A DNA stretch of 64,000 nucleotides from Sulfurovum sp. (GCA_030949725.1 JAUZSE010000011.1:1-64000), one strand, 5' to 3'. Shown: positions 1 to 12,830, counted from the stretch's first letter. The notes: generated by a model not told the origin, from the sequence alone. Made by a program: numbers and translations.

Positions 1-1004
<1,004 letters not shown>

Positions 1005-2225
1005 TTATGCGATCCTTTTGTTTTTGATGTACAAAGGTTGTACCCCTGATTCAACTACTTCTTTTGTAATAATCACTTCATAGCCTTCAAGTTCTGGCAG
1101 TTCATACATAATATCAAGAAGTATTTCTTCCATTATTGAACGTAATCCTCTTGCCCCAGTTTTTCTCTCTATAGCTTTTTCTGCAATAGTATTGAGTGCT
1201 TCTTCTTCAAAACTAAGTTCAACATTATCAATATGAAAAAGTTTTTTATATTGTTTGATTAAAGAATTTTTATGGTTCCACCAATATACGTACCATAGTC
1301 TTCTTTGGATATTTCGCTTAGGGTTGCTAAGATATGTAAACGTCCGATGAGTTCAGGTATAAGTCCAAATGAAACTAAATCATCAGGTTCTACAAGGTGA
1401 AGTAAGTTTTCTTCTTCTTTTTGGAACGTTTTACTTGACCAAAGCCTAAGGTATTGGATCCCAGTCTTCTTTTATTATATCATTAAGACCATCAAAAGCA
1501 CCCCCACAAATAAAGAGGATGTTTGCTGTGTCAATTTGAATAAAATCTTGATTTGGATGTTTACGTCCACCTTTTGGTGGTATGTTCACGACTGAACCTT
1601 CAATGAGTTTGAGTAAAGCCTGTTGTACACCTTCTCCAGATACATCACGGGTAATAGAACGGTTTTCACCCATTCTTGCTATTTTATCTACCTCATCGAT
1701 AAATACGATGCCTTGCTCTGCACGTTGGGGGTCACCATCTGCAGCCATAAGCAGTTTGGTAAGGATGTTTTCTACATCTTCGCCTACATAGCCAGCTTCA
1801 GTAAGGTTTGTAGCATCAGCAATGGCGATAGGTACATTTAAAAATCTAGCAATGGTTTGTGCCAAAAGGGTTTTACCCGATCCCGTAGGTCCAAGGAGAA
1901 GGACATTAGATTTTGCAATTTGAGTCTCATCTTCTACTTCATCTCTAAAAATACGTTTATAGTGATTATAAACAGCCACAGAAAGTGTTTTCTTCGCATT
2001 GTCCTGACCGATGATATATTCATCCATAAGAGAATTTATCTCTTTAGGTGTGTAGAGTGTATGTGCTGCAGACTCAGTAAAATTCTCTTCCTGCTCTTCT
2101 TCTCCAAAGAGAATCTTATAAGCAGACACCACACAGTTTGAACATATATATGCACTGTCTCCTGCAATAAGAGGGTTATCTTCACTCTCAGGGGCAGCAC
2201 AAAAGCTACATTCTTTAATTGACAT
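1005..2225 (-). CDS. clpX: ATP-dependent Clp protease ATP-binding subunit ClpX (several frameshifts between about 1260 and 1445)
   Basis: Zinc-finger N-term [17 protein letters not shown], Walker [10 protein letters not shown]-term [22 protein letters not shown] readable to a stop at 1005 in a different frame. Confidence 0.95.
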
Positions 2226-2254
2226 TTACTATCCTTATGTTGTTTTCCATTATG

Positions 2255-3037
2255 TTATTTTGTCCTTTTAAAAGGAATGCCTCTTTTTGAGGTCTTAATA
2301 AAGGCACAAAGCATTTTTACTTTGGCTGACGTGCTTGTTTCCAAAAGGTGTTGTGCCACATCTTTCAAAGGGTTCCCCTCTTCAAAAAGTGCTCTGTATG
2401 CAGCCTTTAGTGTATTAATTTCTTCTCTTTCAACCTGTCTTCTAATACCTGTAAGATTTAACCCACGTAAAACAGCACGGTTACCTTCAGCTAGACAGAA
2501 AGGTGGTATATCTTGTGAGAGAGCAGAAGCACCACCTATCATGGCATAGTCACCGATATGCACAAACTGATGTATAGGTGTAAGACCACCCACAACCACA
2601 TGGTTACCAAGTTCAACATGTCCAGCAAGGGTTGCACCATTTGCCAAGATACAATGGTTACCAAGTATCACATCATGTCCTAAATGCACATAACCCATAA
2701 GAAGATTCCCATTTCCTATTTTGGTGACAGATCCACCACCTTTAGTGCCTGGATTGAGTAGGGTAAACTCTCTTATAGTATTGTTGTCTCCTATGATAAG
2801 CTCTACATCTTCACCATTAAATTTCAAATCTTGTGGGATAGTGCCTACCGCAGAATGGGAAAAAATACGATTATTTTTACCTATGGTTGTTTTTCCTTCT
2901 ATCACGGTATGAGAAGCAACGCTAGTATTGTCACCTATCTTTACCTGTGAACCTATATAGGCGAAGGGACCGACAGAAACATTTGCACCTAAGATAGCAC
3001 CATCTTCTATCACTGCTGAGGGGTGGATTAAAGACAT
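2255..3037 (-). CDS. lpxA: Acyl-ACP--UDP-N-acetylglucosamine O-acyltransferase
   Basis: Left-handed beta-helix hexapeptides; LIHPSAVIEDGAILGANVSVGPFAYIG; adjacent to fabZ. Confidence 0.96.
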   Translation of the reverse strand: MSLIHPSAVIEDGAILGANVSVGPFAYIGSQVKIGDNTSVASHTVIEGKTTIGKNNRIFSHSAVGTIPQDLKFNGEDVELIIGDNNTIREFTLLNPGTKGGGSVTKIGNGNLLMGYVHLGHDVILGNHCILANGATLAGHVELGNHVVVGGLTPIHQFVHIGDYAMIGGASALSQDIPPFCLAEGNRAVLRGLNLTGIRRQVEREEINTLKAAYRALFEEGNPLKDVAQHLLETSTSAKVKMLCAFIKTSKRGIPFKRTK

Positions 3038-3045
3038 CTTGAAAC

Positions 3046-3495
3046 CTATTTATCTACGATCATAGCTTTAAGTTCAGCTTGTGCAACTACTTTATCATCT
3101 ACATAAGCCTTTGCCTCAAGTTGCCAAACGGGACCTTTTTGCCTCATCACTTTAATTTTGTATACAAGTTGGTCACCGGGTGTTACAGGCACACGAAACT
3201 TAGCTTTATCAATACTCATAAAGTAGACCACTTTATTCGCTATCTCTTCTTGTGATATACCATCCATACTTTTGAACGCAAGTACACCACCCGCTTGTGC
3301 CATACCTTCAAGTATCATCACCCCAGGGTAAATAGGATGATCTGGGAAATGACCTTGAAAGATAGGTTCAGAGATAGAAACATTTTTAAATCCTTCTATG
3401 TATTCACCAGGGGTTAGTGCGGTAATTCGGTCTACAAGTAAAAATGGATATCTGTGAGGTAATATATTTTGAATATCTACAACGTTATAAAGCAT
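3046..3495 (-). CDS. fabZ: 3-hydroxyacyl-ACP dehydratase FabZ
   Basis: [13 protein letters not shown] and [23 protein letters not shown] motifs. Confidence 0.97.
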   Translation of the reverse strand: MLYNVVDIQNILPHRYPFLLVDRITALTPGEYIEGFKNVSISEPIFQGHFPDHPIYPGVMILEGMAQAGGVLAFKSMDGISQEEIANKVVYFMSIDKAKFRVPVTPGDQLVYKIKVMRQKGPVWQLEAKAYVDDKVVAQAELKAMIVDK

Positions 3496-3557
3496 AAAAA
3501 ACCTTTTTAAATAATTGTCTAATTTTATCGGAAAGTTGGTAAAAAGTGGATTATATA

Positions 3558-4636
3558 CTATAGCGTAATTAAAACTTCTTTAACATCAGAATAAGTTTTA
3601 CTTTGGCAAATGATTTCTATCTTGTTGCTAGGGATCTTTTCGACCACAAGTATGATAGAAATATCATAAGGTGTGACACCTAATTTTGCACGTAACTTAA
3701 CCTCTTTTTCAAAAGTAGGTGGTGCATATACTAGTTGGGTAACGCTTTGATAGTCTGTTCCTGCCAGATGATTGTAATGTGCCAATGTGATAAACCGTAC
3801 TTCATCACGGTTCATATGATGTACTTCACCTATGTGGTATTCTATCTTGCCTCTACTATACTCACCTTTGAAAGTAGAATAGGGTAAAAAGTGTGCAGGA
3901 ATAACTTCTTTACGTACACGTAAGAGTCCAGACTTTAAACGCCAGTTTAAAAACGTTGTTTGATGATCTTATGAGGTATATTCTCTGCTTCTAATCTCCA
4001 ACGTTTTTCATACATTTCTATACGTTCTTCTATGGATTCTGGTTGTACTTGTCCTGAAATAGGTACAAAAAGTTCATCTGCAATCTTTTGTTGTTGGTCA
4101 CGTTGTATATTTAATGCAAACATACAACCACAATAGTCTTGACGATAGAGTGCATCTTCTTTTGCCATAATATTTTGTTCTTGCGTACCCGACGCTTTTC
4201 TATAATCAGGAGCAATAAAGGCAATCCCAAACTCTTTAGCCAAAGCATCACCAGCAATTTGAAGTTGATCGAGTGATTTTTTAGGGCTTGTAAGCAGGGT
4301 AGAAGTATAGCTAGATTCTCCCATCTCTTGAGCCTTTTGTGCAGAGACCTCAAAGCGTCTGTCAAAGCATATACCACAACGCTCACCTTTTTCAGGTTCA
4401 TTTTCAAAACCCTTTACAAGTGAAAGCCACTTATCGACATCATACTCACCTTCTATAAGGTCGATACCTAGCATCTTACAGCTACGTTTGACATCTAGTA
4501 AACGTAAGTAGTACTCAGAGTATGGATGAATGTTAGGATCATAAAAAAATCCCGTAAGCTTTTCTTCGGGGTATTCACCTTGAAGTTTTTGTAAGAAGTA
4601 GTGACTGTCAACTGAACAGCAGATATGGACTAGCAA
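3558..4636 (-). CDS. queH: Epoxyqueuosine reductase QueH (one frameshift near 3955-3965; likely TTG start with TTAAGGAG ribosome-binding site)
   Basis: [18 protein letters not shown]...[17 protein letters not shown]; the downstream 85-aa ORF is its C-terminus ([28 protein letters not shown]...[18 protein letters not shown]). The 1079-nt span becomes divisible by 3 with one inserted base. Confidence 0.85.
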
Positions 4637-4788
4637 AGTAAGCTCCTTAATGGTATTGCATGGATTCTTAGTAGTACCGTAAGTACAAATTAAAAAAAGG
4701 ATAGAAGATAAACTTACTATATAGGGGAAACTAAGTATAACACTTTGCAATGATACCCAATGGTATCCAAGAAACTCTTAAAGTATGT

Positions 4789-6059
4789 TAGGTCATTTTC
4801 ATACAATTCCAAGCAAGAACAAAGCGAATAAATGTTTAAAATAATCTATGAAAATAGAAATTAAAGAATTAATAAATATAGAAATGACCCTAGAGATATT
4901 AGAAAAATTGCCAGATTATAGAGTAACAAAAGAGAAGATAGAATATGACCAAAGAGATGTATTATTTGGTGTTTTATGTAGTATGTTTGTAGGAAATATT
5001 GAAATAAAAGATAAACATAATTGGCTAGAGGTAAACTTCAATGAGAAGTACTTTAAAAGGATGATAGGGAAAGAAAATGAAGAGCTTAAAATACCTTCAT
5101 ATTCAACAATAAGAAGAATGATAATAAACATAGATTCTACTATCTTAGAAGAGATGTTTAGAGCGTATTTTATACCTAAAGTTGAATTTAATAAGAAGAC
5201 ACAATTAGCCGTAGATGGAAAGACAATGAATGGAAGTGGACGCAAGGGGAAATATACTGTTAAACGGAATGTAGGTATGCTAAATGTAGTGGAAACAGCA
5301 TCTAAAATTGTGATTGCCCATAGAGAGTTAGGAGCTAAGAAGTCCGAGATACCCGAGTTTCAAAAGGTATTAGAGATGGAGTTTTCAGATAAACCATTTC
5401 TATATACCTTTGATGCACTAAATACCCAAGTAGAGAGCCTAAATGGGATTGAGGCTAAAGGAAAAAGGTATTTAGCCAAAGTCAAAGGTAACCAAAAACA
5501 TTACTTAAACAGGTGCATCAAGCCTTTGAAGAGGAATCTGCAAAAGAGAATAATACTATCTTAGAAGAGAAAGATAAAAGAGAGTCTATTGAAGGGAATA
5601 AATGGGTAAAAAGAGAGACTTTCGTTTTGAGTTCAAAAATGATGAATCACTCATTGATAATAGCTCTTTTAGTCATATAAAATCAATCATTAAGCAGGTA
5701 AAATATATAAGTGACAATGAGGGTAAAATAAAAGTAAAAGAGCAATATTTAATTGCAAACTTTTTAGAAAGTGCGACCTACTTTAAAGCAGGTATCAAAG
5801 ACCATTGGCGTTGTGAAACCTACCATTATTATAAAGACAGATTAACCAAAGAGGACGATTGTAAAATATCAGTCAATCCTTTTGGATTAGCTATTCTTAG
5901 GAGTTTTGTCATTAATTGCATACAACTTCACCTAAACAAGCATAAACCTGACAATAAAAGCCTCAATATGTCGGGTATTTTTAAAAGTTGTGGGAATAAC
6001 CCTCACTTTCTGGGTAGATTAGTTACATAGTTGGGTTTATATTGTATGAAAATGACCTA
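4789..6059 (+). mobile_element. ISAs1-family insertion sequence, 1271 bp
   Basis: Perfect terminal inverted repeats TAGGTCATTTTCATACAAT / ATTGTATGAAAATGACCTA; 9-bp duplication AAAGTATGT at 4780-4788 and 6060-6068. Confidence 0.93.
4848..6030 (+). CDS. ISAs1-family transposase (two frameshifts, about 5500 and 5625)
   Basis: TQLAVDGKTMNGSGRKG..., DHWRCETYHYYKDRLTKEDDCKI; both halves join in frame by adding one T to T-runs (CATTTACTT, GTTTTTGAG). Confidence 0.88.
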
Positions 6060-6139
6060 AAAGTATGTTGGAGTTGCCAAAGAAGAGTATCAAGGTATAT
6101 CAAGGTATAATATTTGATAATAAATCAAAAGGGTTATAA

Positions 6140-7801
6140 ATGAAAAACAATCGAAGAATTAAAAATATATTGCTCTCTATAGTGATGATAGTATCACTCA
6201 ATATTTCTTTAGTTGCTTCTGAGGTGAAAAAAGGCTTTACTACAGATATACAAAAGCTATTCACTACAGTAGAAACACTTGATCTTCCGAGCCATGTAAT
6301 CTTGCCAAGCGAAGCTATAGTTGGAAAGTTTGTTAAGGTTAATTCAAATGCTTTAGCAAATAAACAGTTACGCATAGAACTTCCAGAGAATAATACAATT
6401 ATTGTCAACCAAAATAATATAAAAAAACATTCTAATGGTAGTAAAGTATGGTTTGGAGATACTAAGGATGGAAAAAATGCATCAATAATTATTTCTCAGT
6501 ACGGGAAAGCATTTTCAGCTGTTATTAGAATAGATGGAAAAGTATATAAACTTATAAATATTGAAAGTGGATTAAGTGTTATAATGGAAGTTAGTCCTAA
6601 TGAACCACGCCCTGAGTTAGCTCCTATAAAAGTGCCTGACACTGATTTGCAAGAAAATACTTCAGAGAAAGATCTCTTTGGTGCATCAGCAGACGTAACA
6701 ACTCAGGCGGATGATGGTTCAGTTATAGATGTAATGATCGCATATACTACCGCTGCTATGAATGTGCATGGGGATGTAGATGGGATAAATGCATATATAG
6801 CCCTTTCTATCGCAGAAAGTAATCAAGCATATACAAATAGTAGTATATTTACACAGCTAAATCTTGTTCATACTGTTGAGGTTACAGATATAGCAAATGA
6901 TTTTTCAAATAATCTTAGTTATATGCAGAGTACTAATGATGGAAATTATGACAATATACATGCGCTAAGAGACCAATATGGCGCAGATATGGTGAGCCTT
7001 TTTATAACAGACCCAAGATATTGTGGTCTTGCTTATCTAAATACAGGAGATCTCTCTCTTGACGCTAAAACTGGATTTAGTGTTGTTTCTGAGAACTGTG
7101 CAGTAGGTTATTACTCTTTTGCTCATGAATTGGGTCATAATATGGGTTCAGGGCATGACCCAGAAAATGCTGGTACTCCATGTGGAGTCTCATCTTATTC
7201 TTGTGGATATCAAGATGATACAGAAGCATTTCGTACAGTCATGGCATATAACTGTGCAGGTGGATGTACAAGAGTAGATTATTTTTCAAATCCAAATGTA
7301 ACATATATGAGTAGAGTGACAGGTGTTGCAAACTCAATGGATAATGCACGTTCTATTAATGATACAAGAGCAGCTGTTGCAAGTTGGAGAATATCATTAA
7401 CAACTCCACCTCCGCCACTGCCACCAACTGTTACCTATACTCTATTGGATACAGCAGGTGAATTAACTACCGCTTCAATAGACTCTCCTTATTACCCTGG
7501 TTATTATGCTGATTACTATACCTTTACTTTAACAAAAAGTGCAGTAGTAACAATAGATATGACGGGATCTATGGATCCATACATTTTACTGATAGATAGC
7601 TCAGATACTATTATTTACGAAGCGGGAGCAAGTGGGTTAGCAACAGCTCAAATGGTAAGAAATTTAGAACCAGGTAAATATACAATAGAAGCATCAACAG
7701 TTAATGCGTCAGAGATTGGTACCTACACGCTTAAAGCAATTGCTGTAGGTGAATCTCCACATGCTTTTATTGTACCAATTATTAACTATATTTTAAACTA
7801 A
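6140..7801 (+). CDS. Secreted metzincin-type zinc metalloprotease with C-terminal pre-peptidase-like domain
   Basis: Signal peptide; HELGHNMGSGHD (HExxHxxGxxHD), Met-turn VMAY, C-terminal DYYTFTLTKSAVVTIDMTGSMDPYILLID beta domain. Confidence 0.85.
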   Translation: MKNNRRIKNILLSIVMIVSLNISLVASEVKKGFTTDIQKLFTTVETLDLPSHVILPSEAIVGKFVKVNSNALANKQLRIELPENNTIIVNQNNIKKHSNGSKVWFGDTKDGKNASIIISQYGKAFSAVIRIDGKVYKLINIESGLSVIMEVSPNEPRPELAPIKVPDTDLQENTSEKDLFGASADVTTQADDGSVIDVMIAYTTAAMNVHGDVDGINAYIALSIAESNQAYTNSSIFTQLNLVHTVEVTDIANDFSNNLSYMQSTNDGNYDNIHALRDQYGADMVSLFITDPRYCGLAYLNTGDLSLDAKTGFSVVSENCAVGYYSFAHELGHNMGSGHDPENAGTPCGVSSYSCGYQDDTEAFRTVMAYNCAGGCTRVDYFSNPNVTYMSRVTGVANSMDNARSINDTRAAVASWRISLTTPPPPLPPTVTYTLLDTAGELTTASIDSPYYPGYYADYYTFTLTKSAVVTIDMTGSMDPYILLIDSSDTIIYEAGASGLATAQMVRNLEPGKYTIEASTVNASEIGTYTLKAIAVGESPHAFIVPIINYILN

Positions 7802-7818
7802 GTACGTAGAATTCCATT

Positions 7819-8886
7819 TCATACTTGGGTCGAGGTTGTTGATTTTATTATAATTTTTGCAACATTTTCAGAGCTTCCATGCCCCAAATATGTTTTTAAT
7901 TCTTCAGCTTTTTTAGCGAATATTTCTCGGTCGGTATTGTAGTACTCTTTTAAGAGATTGTCAATGGTGACTTCTTCTTGTAGTAGTTCTTTATGTAGGG
8001 TTGTGCCATTGTAGTTTGTAAGTATAATGTTTGCAAGACCCACTTGTGTAATACCCAGTAGCTTAGTCCCTATAAAAAAGTCTACTTTTTTGGCAATATA
8101 CGCCAAAGTAAAAGGCACACCTATGAGTGCTGCTTCAAGTGTAGCCGTACCTGAACAGACAAATGCAAATTCACTGCGTCTAAGTGCTTCATGGCTATCT
8201 CGTACTATCTCAAATTCTCTATTGCCTCTATAAAGTTTGGCTATTTTATTTCTAGAAAAGGAAGGAGGTATGACAAGAATTGGGCGAATGTCATTACCCA
8301 ATGCACGTCTAAGTTCTAAAAATATAGGCATCAAACGGAGTATCTCCGATTTACGGCTTCCAGGCATAAAAGTGATAATATTTTTGGTTTGACTCACTTC
8401 TCTATGCACATCTATCTCATCTAGTAGAGGATGACCTATATATTGGGCTTTACCTTTTGGATAATACTCCACTTCAAAAGGTAAGATACCCAAAAGTGTG
8501 TCACAGTACTGCTCTAACTTTTTAGCACGCTTGGGACGTGAAGCCCAAATTTGGGGTAAGATATAGTAGATGATTTCCTTGTTGGGGTAAGTCATTTTTA
8601 GCTTTTTAGCCAAAGGTAGGTTAAAAGCCGAAGAGTCCATAAGTAAAATTTTGTCTACATCTTTAGCTAGAAGTACAAGTTCATCTATAGCTTTATAGGC
8701 CCAACGTATTTTCTTGAGTACATCAATGATACCCATCACCGCCATCTGTGAAATGTCATAAAGTGGAGTACCTTCTTCTATACTTTTATCGAAGATACCT
8801 ATGAGTTGGACATCTTGAGTATGTTTGAGTACTTCTTTTAGGTGGAGATTTGAGGAGGGTTCTAGGGCTGAGACTAAGAGTTTCAT
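7819..8886 (-). CDS. lpxB: Lipid-A-disaccharide synthase
   Basis: LLVSALEPSSNLHLKEVL, QIWASRPKRAKKL, GHPLLDE, FVCSGTATLEAALIGVP. Confidence 0.95.
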   Translation of the reverse strand: MKLLVSALEPSSNLHLKEVLKHTQDVQLIGIFDKSIEEGTPLYDISQMAVMGIIDVLKKIRWAYKAIDELVLLAKDVDKILLMDSSAFNLPLAKKLKMTYPNKEIIYYILPQIWASRPKRAKKLEQYCDTLLGILPFEVEYYPKGKAQYIGHPLLDEIDVHREVSQTKNIITFMPGSRKSEILRLMPIFLELRRALGNDIRPILVIPPSFSRNKIAKLYRGNREFEIVRDSHEALRRSEFAFVCSGTATLEAALIGVPFTLAYIAKKVDFFIGTKLLGITQVGLANIILTNYNGTTLHKELLQEEVTIDNLLKEYYNTDREIFAKKAEELKTYLGHGSSENVAKIIIKSTTSTQV

Positions 8887-8894
8887 TTTGCTAC

Positions 8895-9188
8895 CTATAT
8901 AGTATCTAAGACATCAAAGAGTGAAGGTAGGGGAGGAAGGATTTCACTTTCTATTTCTTTGGGGTCTTGGAGTGTATTCTCTATGATGTTATTGGGTATT
9001 TTTACATCAAAAGGTAAACCATTATTCATCACCACCAAAGAGTTAAATACCCCAATGGCTTGTGAATAATTCATACCCATTTGGTCAAGTATCTCTTTTG
9101 CCTTATGGTAGTTTTTTTCTTCTATTCTTATAGTTGTTTGTGTTTTCATTGATTGTTCCTCTGAAATATTAACTCTATTATATCCCAA
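8895..9188 (-). CDS. RelB/DinJ-like antitoxin (likely true start at the internal M of MKTQTTIRIEE)
   Basis: MKTQTTIRIEEKNYHKAKEILDQMGMNYSQAIGVFNSLVVMNNGLPFDVKIPN, RelB/DinJ ribbon-helix-helix signature. Confidence 0.7.
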   Translation of the reverse strand: MGYNRVNISEEQSMKTQTTIRIEEKNYHKAKEILDQMGMNYSQAIGVFNSLVVMNNGLPFDVKIPNNIIENTLQDPKEIESEILPPLPSLFDVLDTI

Positions 9189-9212
9189 ATCACTTACAAG
9201 TGCAAACTTACT

Positions 9213-10596
9213 TTATGACAATGTCACCCATCCACTAAGCAAAAACCCCAAAGAAGCCAAACCTCCACCTATCAAAGCATAAGGTAACTGAGTTCGTACA
9301 TGCTCTACATGGTCACAGTCTGCTGCCATGGAAGAGATGATGGTGGTGTCTGAGATGGGGGAGGAATGGTCTCCGAAGATACCCCCAGATATGACTGCTG
9401 CGATGACTAGAGGGATGTGTAAATCCATCGTAGCAGCAAGAGCCAAACCTATAGGCATCATGATACTAAATGTTCCCCAACTAGTCCCCGTAGAAAATGC
9501 GGTGATAGAAGACACTAGGAAGATAAGTAGTGGTACGATAACAGGGCTGATGTTTCCTTCTAACAGAGTGGCTAGGTACTCTGCTGTACCTAAAAGTCCT
9601 TATCACTTTACCTATGAGCAGAGCAAAGACTAAGATGATGGTGACAGGTAACATATGTGCCATACCATCGTAAAGCCCTTTAAAAAAGCCTTTGTGTGTA
9701 AGTGCTTTTGTAGGTACGAAGTACGCATAAATGAAAAACAGCGTCACAATAACAGCATAATATACAGAAGTAGAGCCTGAACCTTTGAAGATGTCACCAT
9801 CACCCGTAAGGTATAAGCCTAGTGGTACAGTCAATATCATCACCAAAAGAGGTAAAAGCATCTTGTAGGGTGTGGCTTTGACGTTACTTTGTGTGTCGGG
9901 TACTGTATAAGGTACTGCTTTGGCATGTTTCATAGGCCCTATCTCCCAGTCCCAAAGAATCACGGCCAAAAGTATGAGTAGGGTAAAGATGGAGTAAAAG
10001 TTGTAGGGTATAGAGGCTATGAGTAAAGAGACCGCGTCACCAGAGATGACTTGTGCATCAATCGCAGTGACGATGAGACCTAAAAGTAAGGCACCCCAAG
10101 CGTTAAGTGGGATGAGCGTACAGATGGGGGAAGAACTGGAGTCACAAATGTAGGCTAGTTTTTCCCTACTTACGCCATTTTTATCAAAGAGTGGTTTGGC
10201 GACTGTTCCTGCTACAAGTGCTGTGATACTAGATTCTATAAAGATGAGTATCCCTATAATGTAGGCTAAAAGCATCGCACCCTTAGGTGAGTCTATACGC
10301 TTTGCTTTTTTACTAAGATAGGCTACGAAACTCTCTACTGCACCTGAGATAGAGAGAAGGTTGATAATGGCACCAATGAGTAACATAAAGAGTAAGGTTT
10401 TTACTATCCATCCTTCTGCAAAAAGTCCTATGACTCCATCAAAAAGTGCGACAAATGCGGTGGCAGGATTGTAGGCATTGAGTACTAAAAAACCTGCAAA
10501 AATACCACCGATGAGAGAGACGATAACATCTTTGGTTATAATGGCTAAAATGATTGTGAGTATGGGGATTGCGATTGAGAGTATGCCGTATTCCAT
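9213..10596 (-). CDS. NhaC-family Na+/H+ antiporter (frameshift near 9600)
   Basis: Multi-pass protein; SITAFSTGTSWGTFSIMMPIGLALA, GGIFGDHSSPISDTTIISSMA, CDSSSSPICTLIPLNAWGA. Confidence 0.85.
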
Positions 10597-10636
10597 GAAA
10601 AAACCTATATTTAAATTATAAAAGGATTATAGCACA

Positions 10637-11332
10637 ATGAAAAGAATATTTCTTAGCCTTGCTTTTGCACTAGTACTTGCCCAAGCACAAATACCTGATA
10701 CAAAACAACTGATAGTAGTAAGTACGAAAAACTGGTCTACCTCTAGTGGTACATTACAGCGTTATGAGCAGAAGCATAGTCAGTGGCAGACGGTGGGTAA
10801 GGCTATAGCTATTAAACTCGGTAGAAATGGTTTAGGTTGGGGAATAGGCTTACATTCTATACCTAAAAATGCCAAGATCATCAAAAAAGAGGGAGATGGT
10901 AAAGCACCCGCAGGTATCTTTACGCTCAAACAAGCATTTGGTTATGCACCTTTTCCTGTGAAGTACCCCTATAAAGTATATAAAAAGACAGACCATTGTG
11001 TAGATGATGTACACTCAAAGCTTTATAACAAGATAGTAGACAGTAAAAAAGTAAGGATAGACTATAAAAGTAAAGAGTATATGAAATTTCCAAAAGACTA
11101 CTATAAATATGGTATCGTAGTCAACCATAACCACATAGATGAGCAAGGTGCCGTAAAGGGGGCAGGTTCTTGTATCTTTATACATATTAAAAAAGTACCT
11201 ACAGCTGGATGTACAGTGATGACTGAAGATGAGATGAAAGAAATCATTCAATGGTTAGATACAAAATCAAATCCTCTTTTGATTCAAGGTACGCAAAAAG
11301 TCGTCAAAACCTTATTGAAAAAAATCAATTAG
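10637..11332 (+). CDS. L,D-transpeptidase (YkuD-like) family exported protein
   Basis: Signal peptide; KEGDGKAPAGIFTLKQAFGYA; HIKKVPTAGCTVM catalytic Cys motif. Confidence 0.75.
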   Translation: MKRIFLSLAFALVLAQAQIPDTKQLIVVSTKNWSTSSGTLQRYEQKHSQWQTVGKAIAIKLGRNGLGWGIGLHSIPKNAKIIKKEGDGKAPAGIFTLKQAFGYAPFPVKYPYKVYKKTDHCVDDVHSKLYNKIVDSKKVRIDYKSKEYMKFPKDYYKYGIVVNHNHIDEQGAVKGAGSCIFIHIKKVPTAGCTVMTEDEMKEIIQWLDTKSNPLLIQGTQKVVKTLLKKIN

Positions 11333-11508
11333 ATTTTTTCTATTTTTACGCTATAATGCCACACAATTTAAGCGTACATCGGTCAACGACTTCTATTTAC
11401 CCTGTCTATAGGGAAAAATGCCCTTGGGGTACTACACTAAAACAACTAACTTAGCCTAAGACCGACTCCAAATCATAAAGAGTAGGCTCGTTCATAAGGT
11501 ATAAACAC

Positions 11509-12825
11509 ATGACATTTACAGATTTAGGGTTATCTAATTCTCTTTTAAAAGCAATCAAAGAGCAGGGCTATGATACACCTACACCTATACAAGCAAAAGC
11601 TATTCCTATTATTATAGAAGGAAAAGATGTATTGGCAGCAGCACAAACTGGTACAGGAAAAACAGCAGGATTTACACTTCCCTTACTTGAAAGACTTGCT
11701 CAAAAACAACCGCATATGCACAAAAAACAAATACGTGCATTGGTGCTTACACCTACACGTGAACTTGCCGCACAAGTAGCACAAAGTATCACAGATTATG
11801 GTAAGTATACGCCTTACCGTTCTATGGTTATATTTGGTGGGGTGGGTGTCAATCCTCAACTGGCTGCACTTCGTAAGGGTGTGGATATTGTCATCGCTAC
11901 ACCAGGTAGATTACTTGACATTGCAGGACAAGGAGGTGTAGATTTTTCTAAGTTAGAATGTCTCATACTTGATGAAGCAGATCGTATGCTTGACATGGGG
12001 TTCATTCATGACATCAAAAAACTGATGAAACTTATGCCACAGAAGAGACAAACACTGCTATTTTCTGCGACATTCTCTCCAGAGATCAAAAAATTGGCAT
12101 CAGGACTTCTAAGAGATCCTGTACTGGTTGAGGTAGCACGTCAAAACAAAACAGCAGACCAGATAACTCAAGTGGTACACTTTGTGGATAAAGGTAGAAA
12201 GAGAGAATTACTTTCTCAGCTTATCAAGGCAAAAGACTGGAAACAGGTTTTGGTCTTTACACGTACTAAACATGGTGCCAATAAATTGACACAACAACTT
12301 GAAGAGTATGGTATCACCGCAGCAGCAATACATGGAAACAAAAGTCAAGGAGCTAGAACCAAAGCCCTAGCCTCTTTCAAAGCCAATCAGATTCGTGTAC
12401 TTGTGGCTACAGACATCGCAGCAAGAGGGATAGACATAGATCAACTCCCCCATGTCGTAAACTATGAACTTCCTAATGTACCTGAAGACTATGTACATCG
12501 TATAGGTAGAACAGGACGTGCAGGACAGAGTGGAGAGGCTGTTTCTTTGGTATGTGTAGATGAACATAAATTACTCAAAGACATAGAAAGATTTACCAAA
12601 TCTGAGATTCCAAAAGTAGAGATAGAAGCATTTAAGCCAGACCCTAACATAAAAGCTGAACCGATTCAAAACGGAAGAGGAGGAGGCGGAGGCGGAGGTC
12701 GTGGTAAAGGCCGTGGAAATGGCGGAGGTTCACGCAATAAACCTCGCAGCAATTCTTCACACGCAAACAACGGTGGTAGCCGTGATGGTGCTAGAAGTAG
12801 AAACAGAAATAGATCAGAAGGATAA
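11509..12825 (+). CDS. rhlE: DEAD-box RNA helicase, RhlE type
   Basis: [42 protein letters not shown]; Gly/Arg/Asn-rich tail. Confidence 0.92.
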   Translation: MTFTDLGLSNSLLKAIKEQGYDTPTPIQAKAIPIIIEGKDVLAAAQTGTGKTAGFTLPLLERLAQKQPHMHKKQIRALVLTPTRELAAQVAQSITDYGKYTPYRSMVIFGGVGVNPQLAALRKGVDIVIATPGRLLDIAGQGGVDFSKLECLILDEADRMLDMGFIHDIKKLMKLMPQKRQTLLFSATFSPEIKKLASGLLRDPVLVEVARQNKTADQITQVVHFVDKGRKRELLSQLIKAKDWKQVLVFTRTKHGANKLTQQLEEYGITAAAIHGNKSQGARTKALASFKANQIRVLVATDIAARGIDIDQLPHVVNYELPNVPEDYVHRIGRTGRAGQSGEAVSLVCVDEHKLLKDIERFTKSEIPKVEIEAFKPDPNIKAEPIQNGRGGGGGGGRGKGRGNGGGSRNKPRSNSSHANNGGSRDGARSRNRNRSEG

Positions 12826-12830
12826 AGAAG

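Noticed and set aside
12680-12825. GGAGGCGGAGGC tandem repeat as a distinct repeat element
   Set aside because: It encodes the Gly/Arg-rich tail normal for RhlE-type helicases.
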